DNA of 64,000 nt from Proruminimicrobium sp963666965 (lineage in GTDB: Bacteria; Elusimicrobiota; Endomicrobiia; Endomicrobiales; Endomicrobiaceae), in the NCBI GenBank assembly GCA_963666965.1, contig OY762939.1, positions 620,001 through 684,000 of the forward strand, in the 5' to 3' direction. The first letter of the stretch is position 1. Each line of letters begins with the position of its first letter. The notes below the pieces were generated by a model. The model saw nothing but the letters and a program-made list of their open reading frames with translations. It was not told where the DNA came from and made no database searches. Shown here in pieces: positions 53,559-62,633 of this stretch. The translations under genes were made by a program, and so were the position numbers.

Positions 53559-54401
53559 ATGGACCAACATAATTTGCTTGATTTCAATTCAATAGAAAAA
53601 AACTTTAACGCCTACACTTTAAAGAACAAAGGCGTTCACGCTATTGAAATAGACAAGATAGTCGGAAGCATCGGCAGATATTTTGATTTCAACGAAAATC
53701 TTCTGCCAAAACGCGAAGTCGTCACCGCAAGATATAACGATATAAAAAACATTATGGAAAACGGAGGAATTCTTCCTCCCATACAGGTTTACCAGGTTCT
53801 TGACAATTATTTTGTTATAGACGGACATCACAGGCTTGCCGTTGCGAAAAATGAGCTTAAGGCAAAATATATAGACGCGGAAGTTATTGAAATTAGATTT
53901 AAATTTGAACTTTCCAGCGATAAGAAATATACTTTTGATACGGAACATACGAAAAAGTTTTTAATAAAGCTTGAGGAAGACGCATTCCGCAGATCAACTT
54001 TTTTGAATAATGAAATATTGGTAGAGCCTATAAAAGTTACCGAATTAAAAAGCTATACGAGGCTTCATGAAGAAATAGTAGATTTTCAAAAAACATATAA
54101 TAAAGGCGAAATTGCAAAAAAACACATTGTTTTTGCTTCGCTGAGATGGTATGCCGAAAGATTTTTGCCGGCGGTAAGAACAATGGAAGAAGAAAAAATA
54201 TTGTCTAAATTTCCGGACAGAACACATGCCGATTTATATGTGTGGATTCAGAAACATAAATATTTTTTAAGCCAGCAGGCCGGCTATGACGTTGGCTTTG
54301 AGTTTACCGCGCAGGATTTTACGGAAAAGTTCAAAAAAAGAAAATTTTTTGACATAATTCCGCCTGTGTTTACTGATATTTTAAAAAATCTTGTTAGATA
54401 A
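53559..54401 (+). CDS. ParB/Srx-like domain protein
   Basis: 280 residues. Residues ~25-120 form a ParB/sulfiredoxin-type domain: ENGGILPPIQVYQV and VIDGHHRLAVAK, the phosphate- or nucleotide-binding motif also used by SerK-type kinases. The C-terminal half has KFPDRTHADLYVWIQKHKYFL, shared with DUF4032-type proteins. There is no helix-turn-helix for centromere binding, so it is not a chromosome partition ParB. Function unknown; a kinase- or ATPase-like activity is possible. A GGACGGTG site precedes the ATG. Confidence 0.7.
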   Translation: MDQHNLLDFNSIEKNFNAYTLKNKGVHAIEIDKIVGSIGRYFDFNENLLPKREVVTARYNDIKNIMENGGILPPIQVYQVLDNYFVIDGHHRLAVAKNELKAKYIDAEVIEIRFKFELSSDKKYTFDTEHTKKFLIKLEEDAFRRSTFLNNEILVEPIKVTELKSYTRLHEEIVDFQKTYNKGEIAKKHIVFASLRWYAERFLPAVRTMEEEKILSKFPDRTHADLYVWIQKHKYFLSQQAGYDVGFEFTAQDFTEKFKKRKFFDIIPPVFTDILKNLVR

Positions 54402-54473
54402 TAATATTAAGGCATTTGTTCTATTTTAAGCCAAAAGGGTTTGCCGTATTTTTATGCGGCGGATAAGGAATTT

Positions 54474-55196
54474 ATGAAAATTCTTGCGGTTTCCGATAAG
54501 GATGATTCAAAACTTCAGGCGTGTATTCTGCAAAACTGTAAATTTTTGCATGATATAGATATTGTTATATCATGCGGTGATATTTCTAACCAGTATCTTG
54601 AATTTCTTGCCGACAGTCTGAAAAAACCTTTATTTTTTGTAAAAGGAAATCATAAAAATTTTCATCCGTCTGACCAAAAAGGCTACCTTGATAAATTCAT
54701 TTCTGATTTATATGATTCCGATAAGCAATTTATCAACGGCGGAGTGAATCTGCATGCCAGAATAGAGATTTACGGCGATTATATTCTTATAGGCTTTGAA
54801 GGGTCAATGAAATATAATTCGGGCCCGTCTCAGTATACACAGCAGGAAATGACAAAAATCGTAAAAAAAATAGAGACCGCATTATATCTTGTCCAGTTGA
54901 AAGACTCTATACTCGGTAAAAAACAAAAAAAGATTGTAGTCGTATCGCATGCTCCCGTCGCGGGCATTCATGACCAGCCTGATTTGTGTCATCAGGGTTT
55001 TGCAAGATTTAAAAATTTCATAAATAAGTTTAAACCGGCTGTATGGCTGCACGGACATATTCATTTTAACGACCAGCGCGATGCCCAGATTACAAAAATT
55101 GAAAACACTCTTGTCGTTAACGCTTACGGATTTCACGTAGTAGATATTAATGATGATAATATAAAAGTTATTTCAAATACTAAAAATTTTTTATAA
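54474..55196 (+). CDS. Calcineurin-like metallophosphoesterase
   Basis: 240 residues. Motifs in order: VSDKDD (block I), VISCGDIS (GD block), VKGNHKN (GNH block), VVSHAPVAG (His block) and WLHGHIHFND (GHxH block). Block I usually reads DxH; here the His position is Asp, which may change metal binding. It hydrolyses phosphomono- or diesters, substrate unknown. The ATG at 54474 has TAAGGA upstream; the longer in-frame start at 54441 lacks a ribosome site. Confidence 0.85.
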   Translation: MKILAVSDKDDSKLQACILQNCKFLHDIDIVISCGDISNQYLEFLADSLKKPLFFVKGNHKNFHPSDQKGYLDKFISDLYDSDKQFINGGVNLHARIEIYGDYILIGFEGSMKYNSGPSQYTQQEMTKIVKKIETALYLVQLKDSILGKKQKKIVVVSHAPVAGIHDQPDLCHQGFARFKNFINKFKPAVWLHGHIHFNDQRDAQITKIENTLVVNAYGFHVVDINDDNIKVISNTKNFL

Positions 55197-55225
55197 ATAC
55201 AGTTGCAAAAAACAGGGGTAAATGA

Positions 55226-56536
55226 ATGAAAGTCGGGATTATAGGAGCCGGATATGTCGGCCTGCCGACAGGTCTCGGTTTGGCTGAGCTCGGTCATAAA
55301 GTAATATGCGCCGATAACGATGTAAATAAGATAAAATTGCTAAGCGGCGGCAACATAACTTTTTATGAAAAAGGTTTTGAAAAACCGCTTTTTAAAAATA
55401 TAAAATCGGGTAATATAAGTTTTACGCCTTCAGTTCGGGAATGCGTGGATAAATCAGATGTGGTTATAATAGCTGTAGGAACTCCGATTTTGGATTCGTC
55501 ATTAAACATGTCAGATATGAACGGCATTTTTGAAGTTATAAAGCAGATTGCTCCGATTCTTGGCAGATATAAACTTATAGCCGTAAAATCAACGGTTATG
55601 CCGGGCACCTGCGATGCTGTTGAAACACTTATAAAAAAAATAAATCCCGATGCCGAATTTGACGTTGTTTCTCTTCCTGAATTTTTAAGGGAAGGATTTG
55701 CCTTTGAAGATTTTTTTAATCCCGACAGAATAATCGCCGGCGCCAAAAATGCTAAAGCCAAAAAAATCATAAAAAAATTATATGCCGGCCTTTTGAAAAA
55801 AACAAAGATTGTTTTTGTAAACAGACAGTCGGCCGAGCTTATAAAATACGCTTCCAATTCCTTTCTTGCTTTAAAAATAGGATTTATAAACGAGCTTGCC
55901 GATTTTTGTGAAAAAACGAAAGCCGATATAAGAGAAGTTTCTTCAGGTATAGGTTTAGACAAACGCATAGGGCCGGCTTTTTTAAATCCCGGTCCGGGAT
56001 ACGGAGGAAGCTGTTTCCCTAAAGATACTAAGTCTCTGAAATCAATGGCAAAAATAAACGGCGTTGAAATGCCTATTTTAAATGCTCTTATAAAATCAAA
56101 CGATAACCGCAAAAAACAAATAGCTTTTAAAATTTTAAAAAATATTAAAAACATAAAAAAATCGAAAGTAGCCGTACTGGGGCTGGCATTTAAGGCCGGA
56201 ACCGACGACTGCAGAGAAAGCCCGGCGGTTGAAATAGTTCACGAGCTTTTGAAGCATAACGTTAAAATCTCCGCCTATGATCCCAAATGTATGGATAACT
56301 GCCGCAAAATTTTAGGCTGTAAAATCGAATATTCAAAAAATATTTATGAAGCGGCAAAGGGTGCAGATGTCGTTGCCGTGCTTACAGAATGGGACGAGTT
56401 TAAAAATATTAATTTTAAAAAACTTTATTCGGTTATGAAATCTAAAAATATTGTTGATGCACGCAATATTGTTAATTTTGAACAGGCTTTGAAATATAAA
56501 TTCCAATACGATTGTATCGGAGGTAAAAATGCCTAA
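55226..56536 (+). CDS. ugd: UDP-glucose/GDP-mannose-type dehydrogenase
   Basis: 436 residues. N-terminal Rossmann domain (GIIGAGYVGLPTGLGLAELG), the central dimerisation helix, the catalytic Cys in PGYGGSCFPKDTKSL, and the C-terminal UDP-binding domain (LGLAFKAGTDDCRESPA). It probably oxidises UDP-glucose to UDP-glucuronate with two NAD+; UDP-N-acetylmannosamine is an alternative. It supplies acidic sugars for the polysaccharide genes downstream and overlaps the next gene by eight bases. Confidence 0.92.
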   Translation: MKVGIIGAGYVGLPTGLGLAELGHKVICADNDVNKIKLLSGGNITFYEKGFEKPLFKNIKSGNISFTPSVRECVDKSDVVIIAVGTPILDSSLNMSDMNGIFEVIKQIAPILGRYKLIAVKSTVMPGTCDAVETLIKKINPDAEFDVVSLPEFLREGFAFEDFFNPDRIIAGAKNAKAKKIIKKLYAGLLKKTKIVFVNRQSAELIKYASNSFLALKIGFINELADFCEKTKADIREVSSGIGLDKRIGPAFLNPGPGYGGSCFPKDTKSLKSMAKINGVEMPILNALIKSNDNRKKQIAFKILKNIKNIKKSKVAVLGLAFKAGTDDCRESPAVEIVHELLKHNVKISAYDPKCMDNCRKILGCKIEYSKNIYEAAKGADVVAVLTEWDEFKNINFKKLYSVMKSKNIVDARNIVNFEQALKYKFQYDCIGGKNA

Positions 56537-57290
56537 TTTTAAAAGAATTTTAATTTTGCTGTTTATCGCTGTATCGGCAGTTTCTGCTTATGCAGGTGCT
56601 CCTTCCGAGATAAGATATAACGGAAAACTTAAAGCTTACGGCAGCGATGCCAACGGCGTAAAAACCATGAATTTTTTAATTTTTGACGGATTGACCGGAG
56701 GTTCTCTTTTGTGGCAGTCAGGCAATCAGTCGGTTTCTGTTTCAAGCGGTATTTTTACTTACGTTATGCAGCCGTCAAACGTAAATTGGCAGATAAAAGA
56801 CTGTTATATTGAAGTTGTCATAGACGGCAAAGTGATGACGCCGAGAGAAAAATTTACATCTGTCCCGTATGCCATGCATGCGGATAACGGGCTTGTAAAA
56901 GGCATGATTATAATGTGGTACGGCAGCGAATCTTCAATCCCCGACGGCTGGGCCTTATGCGACGGACAGACGCACAACGGCGTTCCCACTCCTGATTTAA
57001 GAAACAGATTTATTGTTGGAGCAGGTTCGGAATATAATTTAAGCGATACAGGCGGCGAAAAAACTCATACGCTTACAATAGATGAAATACCAAATCATGG
57101 ACATAGATTTTGGCGTAAAGATACAGGTGGTTCATATGGTGATGGAGCTGGGACTAACTATAGTTCTTCATCTGGAAAATATGAATATAATTGGGAGGGT
57201 GTTGCAACGGTAGAAAGGACAGGTGGGTCTCAACCTCATAACAATATGCCTCCATATTATGCCGTATATTATATTATGAGAGTAAAATAA
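56529..57290 (+). CDS. Exported protein with phage tail collar domain
   Basis: 253 residues. Signal peptide (ILILLFIAVSAVSAYAGAP). Residues ~25-115 form a beta domain seen in surface proteins (EIRYNGKLKAYGSDANG, LLWQSGNQSV, REKFTSVPYAMHA). Residues ~120-253 form a collar domain as in phage tail fibres: IPDGWALCDGQT, TPDLRNRFIVGAG, HTLTIDEIPNHGH and PPYYAVYYIMRVK. No other phage gene is near, so this looks like a bacterial adhesin or surface fibre tip. The tail part (57120-57200) is rich in Gly and Ser and probably variable. Confidence 0.8.
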   Translation: MPNFKRILILLFIAVSAVSAYAGAPSEIRYNGKLKAYGSDANGVKTMNFLIFDGLTGGSLLWQSGNQSVSVSSGIFTYVMQPSNVNWQIKDCYIEVVIDGKVMTPREKFTSVPYAMHADNGLVKGMIIMWYGSESSIPDGWALCDGQTHNGVPTPDLRNRFIVGAGSEYNLSDTGGEKTHTLTIDEIPNHGHRFWRKDTGGSYGDGAGTNYSSSSGKYEYNWEGVATVERTGGSQPHNNMPPYYAVYYIMRVK

Positions 57291-57291
57291 A

Positions 57292-58089
57292 ATGACAAAA
57301 ATTTCTATAATTTTAGTAACCAGAAATTCAAAATCTGTATTGTTTGACTGTTTAAAAAGTTTAGACAATAACGATATTTTATCTTCATATAAGAATTCCG
57401 AATGGATTATTGTCGACAATGCAAGTTCAGACGGTTCAATAGAGGAAGTAAAGAAAATATATCCTGATGTTAAAATTATAAAAAACAATGAAAATCTCGG
57501 TTTTGCAAAAGCCTGCAATCAGGGAATTAAAATTTCAACATCCGAATATCTGCTGTTTATAAATACTGATACCGAAATACAGCTCAATGCAATATCAAAA
57601 CTGTATGACTGTATATCAAAAGATGAACATATGGGAGTTATAGGTCCGCGCTTAATAAGGAAAAATGGCACGATTCAGAAATCAGCATATCCCGAAGCGA
57701 CGCTGTTTACAGAAATTTTTAAGCCTGTTGTTAAACTTTATGTTTCCGTAAAAGAAAAACTCTATTCTTTAAATAAGCCGAATACTGTCCAATCGTTAAG
57801 AGGAGCCTGCTTTATGGTAAGCAGAGAAACTGTTAATGCAGCCGGATTATTTGACGAACAATATTTTTTCTATCTTGAAGAAACTGATTTGTTCAGAAGA
57901 ATCAGGCTGGGCGGTAAAAAAATATGTTATCTTCCTGATTCAAAAGTATATCATTACGGCGGCCTTGGAAGCGACGATAAAATGACTTTCGATAAAAAGA
58001 AAATGTATAACGCTTCTCTTTTAAAATATTTTGCAAAAAACAGAAATAAGTTTGAAAATTTCGTTATAAAAAAAATTATAGGGAATTAA
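57292..58089 (+). CDS. Family 2 glycosyltransferase, rhamnosyltransferase-like
   Basis: 265 residues. GT-A fold: ISIILVTRNSKSVLFDCLKS, IIVDNASSDGS, NLGFAKACNQG, the LLFINTDTEIQ metal motif and RGACFMVSRETVNAAG with FFYLEETDLFRRI. It is of the dTDP-rhamnosyltransferase type by pattern, but the donor sugar is not certain. One base after the collar protein stop and one base before the next transferase start: part of a tight envelope-sugar operon. Confidence 0.9.
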   Translation: MTKISIILVTRNSKSVLFDCLKSLDNNDILSSYKNSEWIIVDNASSDGSIEEVKKIYPDVKIIKNNENLGFAKACNQGIKISTSEYLLFINTDTEIQLNAISKLYDCISKDEHMGVIGPRLIRKNGTIQKSAYPEATLFTEIFKPVVKLYVSVKEKLYSLNKPNTVQSLRGACFMVSRETVNAAGLFDEQYFFYLEETDLFRRIRLGGKKICYLPDSKVYHYGGLGSDDKMTFDKKKMYNASLLKYFAKNRNKFENFVIKKIIGN

Positions 58090-58090
58090 A

Positions 58091-58837
58091 ATGAAAATAT
58101 CTCTCGTAATGATAACTAAAAATGAAGAGAAAAATATTGCCAAATCGTTAAAAAGCGTTATTGGTCTTGTTGATGAAATTGTAATAGTTGACAGCGGTTC
58201 GGACGATAAAACGGTTGAGATAGCCAAACAATTCGGAGCCGTTATAAAAGAAAGAACTTTTGATTCTTTTTCAAATCAGAAAAATTATGCTCTTTCTCTT
58301 GCAAGTAACGAATGGGTTTTGCATTTGGACGCGGATGAAATTATTTCCGAAGCTTTAAAAGAAGAAATAAAAAATACTCTCGAAAATACTGAATATGACG
58401 CTTTTTATCTCAGCAGGAATAATTTCTTTCTCGGCAGACAAATGAAACATGCCGGTCTTGCCGTTGAAAAAAGAATGAGGCTTGCCAAAAAAAGCCTGTC
58501 AAAATATACGGGCGGACTGATACATGAAGAATTAGTCGTAAACGGCAAAGCCGGTTTTATGGAAAATACATTTGAACATCATCCGTACCGGAATCTTGAT
58601 AACTTTTTTTCAAAATTCGACCAGTATACAACGCTCGGCGCAATGAAAATGTATCAGCGTAATAAAGAATTTCACATTTCAGACGTAGTTTTCAGGCCTG
58701 TTCTTGAATTTGCAAAAAGATATGTGTTCAGGCTGGGTTTTCTTGACGGATTTGAAGGATTTATATGGGCGGTATTGGGGACGTTTTATGTTTTTGTTAA
58801 ATATATAAAGCTCAGACAGCTTTGGATTGAAAAATGA
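58091..58837 (+). CDS. Family 2 glycosyltransferase, LPS core WaaE/KdtX-like
   Basis: 248 residues. ISLVMITKNEEKNIAKSLKS, EIVIVDSGSDDKTVEIA, FSNQKNYALSLASNEWVLHLDADE, and the C-terminal EGFIWAVLGTFYVFVKYIKL typical of WaaE-like core glucosyltransferases. It probably adds a hexose to the LPS core on the inner face of the membrane. It ends with a four-base overlap into the next gene. Confidence 0.9.
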   Translation: MKISLVMITKNEEKNIAKSLKSVIGLVDEIVIVDSGSDDKTVEIAKQFGAVIKERTFDSFSNQKNYALSLASNEWVLHLDADEIISEALKEEIKNTLENTEYDAFYLSRNNFFLGRQMKHAGLAVEKRMRLAKKSLSKYTGGLIHEELVVNGKAGFMENTFEHHPYRNLDNFFSKFDQYTTLGAMKMYQRNKEFHISDVVFRPVLEFAKRYVFRLGFLDGFEGFIWAVLGTFYVFVKYIKLRQLWIEK

Positions 58838-59928
58838 ATACTATTGAAAAAATAAAACAAATCAACAGAGATGTAAAAACGGTAACGCGCCCCATAAGGG
58901 ATGTTATCGCAAAATTTATTCTTGATAAAAAACAAAGATGCGTTAAAAAGCTGGATTTCGGCAAAGTCAAAACAGTTTTATTTTTAAGAGACGATAATAA
59001 AATAGGCGATATGGTCGTTTCAACTATTTTATTCAGAGAAATAAAGAAAAAATATCCGAAAATTAAAATAATCGTTTTGTCCGGCAAAGACAGCAAAGAG
59101 ATAATCAAATATAATCCTTATGTTGACGAAATAGTTGCAACAACAGGTAAATTCTTAAAAGATTTAATTATTTATTTTAAATTGCGGAAATATCGTATTG
59201 ATATAATTGTCGATACTCTTTCTTTTACGCCGAGACCTTTATATCTTTTAAAATTGCGTATTATAAATCCGTATTTTCTGATAGGTTACGATAAACAGCG
59301 TTATAATGTTTATGACCATTCCATAAAATCAGATAAGTATTCACATATAACAAAAAAGTACGGAATGCTTTTAAATTATTTTGATATCGATGAATATTCT
59401 TTAGATTATGATATATTTTTCGGCGACATGACTTATAAAAATATATCCGGGGATTACGGCAATCTCTCCGGTAAAATTCTTATAAATCCTTTCGGAGCAA
59501 GCAGCCATAGAACTTTAAGCTCCGCAAAACTTCAGAAACTTGTAGATAAGATTAAAGCCGGAATGAAATTGTGCAATATTTTTATTTTATGCCAGAATCA
59601 CAACTATGACCACGTCAAAAATATTGCCGGCGCGAAAATACTGAAAGTTTCTACTCCCTTGGAAACGGCATATATAATTTCAAAATCAGACTGTGTAGTT
59701 ACGCCTGATACTTCTGTAGTTCATATTTCAAGGGTATTTGACAAGAAGATGGTGGTTATGTCTTTGGATTATTCAAATAATGACGAGAAAGTTAACCAAA
59801 TATGGGCTCCTCTTTATGATAAGGCTGTCCAAGTTTTTGTTGATACAAAAAATGATACGATCGGCAACGATATTGAAAATATAAATATTGATTTTGTTGC
59901 AGATTCCGTATTAAAAATAAATTCTTAA
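58834..59928 (+). CDS. Family 9 glycosyltransferase, heptosyltransferase-like
   Basis: 364 residues. TVLFLRDDNKIGDMVVSTIL with the conserved acidic residue, FREIKKKYPKIKIIVLSG, ILINPFGASSHRTLS and SDCVVTPDTSVVHISRVF match GT9 (WaaC/WaaF/WaaQ). It should transfer heptose from ADP-heptose to the LPS core; acceptor not known. No ADP-heptose synthesis genes are in the window. Confidence 0.9.
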   Translation: MNTIEKIKQINRDVKTVTRPIRDVIAKFILDKKQRCVKKLDFGKVKTVLFLRDDNKIGDMVVSTILFREIKKKYPKIKIIVLSGKDSKEIIKYNPYVDEIVATTGKFLKDLIIYFKLRKYRIDIIVDTLSFTPRPLYLLKLRIINPYFLIGYDKQRYNVYDHSIKSDKYSHITKKYGMLLNYFDIDEYSLDYDIFFGDMTYKNISGDYGNLSGKILINPFGASSHRTLSSAKLQKLVDKIKAGMKLCNIFILCQNHNYDHVKNIAGAKILKVSTPLETAYIISKSDCVVTPDTSVVHISRVFDKKMVVMSLDYSNNDEKVNQIWAPLYDKAVQVFVDTKNDTIGNDIENINIDFVADSVLKINS

Positions 59929-59932
59929 CCAT

Positions 59933-61117
59933 ATGATAAATATTATTTCAAAAATCAATTTTTTATTTGCGTCGGGAGTAATTCTTACCCATATTATAGG
60001 CTATGCGCTGTCTTTTGCGGCGTTGTTGTTTATATATAAAAAATGGGATGTTTTAAAACATGAAAAGATTTTTATCGCAATGTGCATCTTTTTGGGATAC
60101 GGATTCATTTTATCATTATTTGCCGTCGATAAAACAATCGCTTTTTCCGAAATGTTTAATTATTTTGCCAGCTGGCTTCCTCCGTTTGTTTTGGGATATT
60201 ATATTTCAGATGCCGCTTTGAAAAATAAAATAATAAAAACTTATCTTTTTACTTTTACGGCAGTTGCCGTTTTATCAGTTTTGGCGTATTACGGGTTATT
60301 CTATAAAACTATTTTTAACGGACATTTTGCCGGCGAGGGTTTATACGGACACGTTAATGCTTTATTGTGGCATATATCCTTAGGCGCAATGTGTGTTTTG
60401 ATATCTTCAATTTCGCTTGTGTTTTTGCTTTTTAAAGAAGATCTTTCAAATAAGATTAAATTGTTTTTATCCGTTTTCTCTGTTTTTTGGATAGCTGTTT
60501 TGTTTTTGACAGGCTCAAGAGGTTATTATATAGCAGGTTTTATAACATATTGTTTAATAGTGCTTTTTTATGTCTATAAATTTAAAAAAATCAAAATGCC
60601 TTTAATAATATTTGCAGCCGTAAGCTGTATAGGGCTTGTAATATATCTTAACAATCCTTATATGCAGCAGCGCATAAAAAATACAAGTTTAAATTCGGAA
60701 GAAAGCGTTACATACAGACTGCAGGCATATCCTGTCGTGTTTGAAATATTTAAAAAATCTCCCGTATTCGGAGTAGGGCCCAGACAGACTATAGAACAGC
60801 CGGAACTCAAAAAAATAAATTTTGTTGCCGGCAGACATATGCACAGTTTCTATATCAATACTTTGGCTGATTTCGGACTCACAGGCTTAATTTTATTTGC
60901 AGTTCTTATTGTCCTGATTCTTAAGAAATTATATTCAGTATATGCCAGTGAAAATTCATTGTTTGCGCTTGCAATGATATTTGCGTGGATGTCTCTTTTA
61001 ATAGGCGAGAATTTTGATACTATTCTAAGAGGGCCGAGGGTGGCGATGGATTATTTTTGGATTACGGGGCTGATACTTGGCGGAACCCTTGCCCAGAAAC
61101 TTGAGAAAAAAATATAA
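59933..61117 (+). CDS. O-antigen ligase/polymerase-like membrane protein
   Basis: 394 residues with about eleven hydrophobic segments. The long periplasmic loop and following region hold FGVGPRQTIEQ and GRHMHSFYINTLADFG, the conserved WaaL/Wzy_C pattern with a catalytic-type His, and LTGSRGYYIAGF before it. WaaL joins O-antigen to lipid A-core; a Wzy polymerase is the alternative and cannot be excluded by pattern. Last gene of the plus-strand envelope block. Confidence 0.85.
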   Translation: MINIISKINFLFASGVILTHIIGYALSFAALLFIYKKWDVLKHEKIFIAMCIFLGYGFILSLFAVDKTIAFSEMFNYFASWLPPFVLGYYISDAALKNKIIKTYLFTFTAVAVLSVLAYYGLFYKTIFNGHFAGEGLYGHVNALLWHISLGAMCVLISSISLVFLLFKEDLSNKIKLFLSVFSVFWIAVLFLTGSRGYYIAGFITYCLIVLFYVYKFKKIKMPLIIFAAVSCIGLVIYLNNPYMQQRIKNTSLNSEESVTYRLQAYPVVFEIFKKSPVFGVGPRQTIEQPELKKINFVAGRHMHSFYINTLADFGLTGLILFAVLIVLILKKLYSVYASENSLFALAMIFAWMSLLIGENFDTILRGPRVAMDYFWITGLILGGTLAQKLEKKI

Positions 61118-61262
61118 CGATTTTATATTTTGCGTTACAGTTTTATAAATTCAAGTCTGATCTGCCATTCGCTCCGCTTCTCTTACGTCCACCGCAACTT
61201 GTATTTGCTTCACTTCGCTACAAACTATAAAATCTAAGGACATAACGATATTAAAATTATTA
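61118..61262. other. Gene-free spacer with decayed repeat flavour
   Basis: No coding frame is supported. It contains TTCACTTCG, then ATAAAATCTAAGG, which resembles the pattern in 10692-11108. Confidence 0.4.
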
Positions 61263-61296
61263 TGCGGAGATTAAATTAATAATCTCCGCATTGTTT
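61263..61296 (+). terminator. Rho-independent terminator of the envelope operon
   Basis: TGCGGAGATT and AATCTCCGCA form a perfect 10-bp stem with an 8-base AT loop, then TTGTTTTTA. The arm sequence recurs in the Fic promoter region. Confidence 0.8.
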
Positions 61297-61334
61297 TTAT
61301 ATATAAAAAACATTTCTTTTTGTTTATTTTCATA

Positions 61335-61371
61335 TTGACTTTGCGGAGAATAATGGCTATAATATCCGCAA
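61335..61371 (+). promoter_or_regulatory. Promoter with palindromic operator-like site before the Fic gene
   Basis: TTGACT (61335-61340) and TATAAT (61358-61363), 17-base spacer. The inverted repeat TTGCGGA (61341-61347) and TCCGCAA (61365-61371) brackets the spacer and -10. The predicted start lies about three bases before the ATG, so the mRNA is leaderless or nearly so. Confidence 0.7.
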
Positions 61372-61372
61372 G

Positions 61373-62479
61373 ATGATAAAATATATATATCAAAATAAAC
61401 AATGGCCTGATTTTTATTGGAACAAAGAAAAAATACTTTCCTTGTTAGCTGATGTTAAACTTGCTAAAGGAATCTTATTCGGGAAAATGATTTATATCGG
61501 TTTTGATTTACAGGAAAAAGCAGATCTAACAATTATAACTCAAGATATTGTAAAAACATCGGAAATAGAAGGAGAACTTTTAAATCCGAAAGAAGTCAGA
61601 TCTTCAGTTGCCAGAAAATTAGGAATCAACATAGAAAATAGTATAGACAGCAGAAGAAATGTAGACGGAATTGTTGATATGACCATAAACGCAATATATA
61701 AAAGAAATGACAAATTAACACAAGAACGATTATTCGGATGGCATAATGCTCTGTTCACAAAAGGATATAGTGGGCTTCACAAAATAAAAGTCGCAGGTTT
61801 TAGAGACGATTCAGGCGGTCCTATGCAAGTTGTGTCCGGCCCGATAGGCAAAGAAATTGTTCATTACCAAGCACCTTCTGCAGAAAAATTAAATTTAGAA
61901 ATGGAAAGATTTCTTGATTGGCTAAATAAAGATGATAGTCATGATAAAATTATTAAATCCGCAATAGCGCATCTGTGGTTTGTAACTTTGCATCCTTTTG
62001 ATGACGGCAATGGTAGGATTGCAAGGGCTATAACAGATATGTTGCTTGCTCAATCCGATGATAATAATAAGCGTTTCTATAGTTTATCTTCACAAATTCA
62101 GCAAGACAAAAATAATTATTATAATATTTTGGAAAAAACCCAGAGGGGAAATCTAGATATTACGGATTGGCTGGAATGGTTTTTGAATTGTTTATTATCG
62201 GCAATTCAAAATTCGGAAAAAGTTTTAAGTGATATATTTCAAAAACATAAATTCTTGCAAAAAATACTAACTCAAAATCTGCAGGCAAGACAAATAAATG
62301 TTATCAAAAAAATGTTTGAAGATTTTCAGGGAAAATTGACTACATCAAAGTATGCAAAACTTTGCAAATGTTCTCAAGATACAGCAAACAGAGATATTGA
62401 TATTCTTGTTGAAAATAAAATATTGTTAAAACAAGGCGATGGCAGGAATACACATTATATAATCAATAATGATTTGTAA
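61373..62479 (+). CDS. Fic family AMPylation-type protein with N-terminal DUF4172 and C-terminal winged helix
   Basis: 368 residues. The N-terminal ~80 residues match DUF4172 (YIYQNKQWPDFYW). An inhibitory-helix motif TSEIEGE, of the (S/T)xxxEG type, is near residue 63. The Fic core motif HPFDDGNGRIAR (about 207-218) is complete, so it should transfer AMP or another nucleotide group to a protein hydroxyl. The C-terminal ~60 residues are a winged helix (SKYAKLCKCSQDTANRDIDIL) that may bind DNA and control its own promoter. No antitoxin gene is adjacent; inhibition is built in. Target unknown. Confidence 0.93.
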   Translation: MIKYIYQNKQWPDFYWNKEKILSLLADVKLAKGILFGKMIYIGFDLQEKADLTIITQDIVKTSEIEGELLNPKEVRSSVARKLGINIENSIDSRRNVDGIVDMTINAIYKRNDKLTQERLFGWHNALFTKGYSGLHKIKVAGFRDDSGGPMQVVSGPIGKEIVHYQAPSAEKLNLEMERFLDWLNKDDSHDKIIKSAIAHLWFVTLHPFDDGNGRIARAITDMLLAQSDDNNKRFYSLSSQIQQDKNNYYNILEKTQRGNLDITDWLEWFLNCLLSAIQNSEKVLSDIFQKHKFLQKILTQNLQARQINVIKKMFEDFQGKLTTSKYAKLCKCSQDTANRDIDILVENKILLKQGDGRNTHYIINNDL

Positions 62480-62561
62480 TTTTGTGTAAGTTGTTGTGTT
62501 TAGGTTTTAAGTTTTCGTAATGAAATGAAGTATTTTAAAAGTGAAGTTTACATAAAAGAAA

Positions 62562-62608
62562 GCGGAAGCGATTGGAAGCTAAGAAGCTCGGAAGATCAGA
62601 AGGTCTGA
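62562..62608. repeat. Left arm of the repeats around the four-helix-bundle gene
   Basis: GAAGCTAAGAAGCTCGGAAG, then ATCAGAAGGTCTGAA. Its complement (GAGCTTCTTAGCTTCC) matches the right-hand repeats in reverse, so the two sides are complementary across the gene. Confidence 0.6.
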
Positions 62609-62633
62609 AAAAGCATAAAACAAATAACTAATC

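Noticed and set aside
53559..54401. Chromosome partition protein ParB
   Set aside because: Only the Srx/ParB-type nucleotide motif is present; the central DNA-binding helix-turn-helix is missing and no parA is adjacent.
56529..57290. Prophage remnant suggested by the collar domain
   Set aside because: No integrase, capsid, terminase or lysis gene nearby, and the gene has a signal peptide and overlaps ugd.
62524..62607. Short open frame of 27 codons (ATGAAG...) after the Fic gene
   Set aside because: No ribosome site and it runs through the repeat arm; composition explains it.
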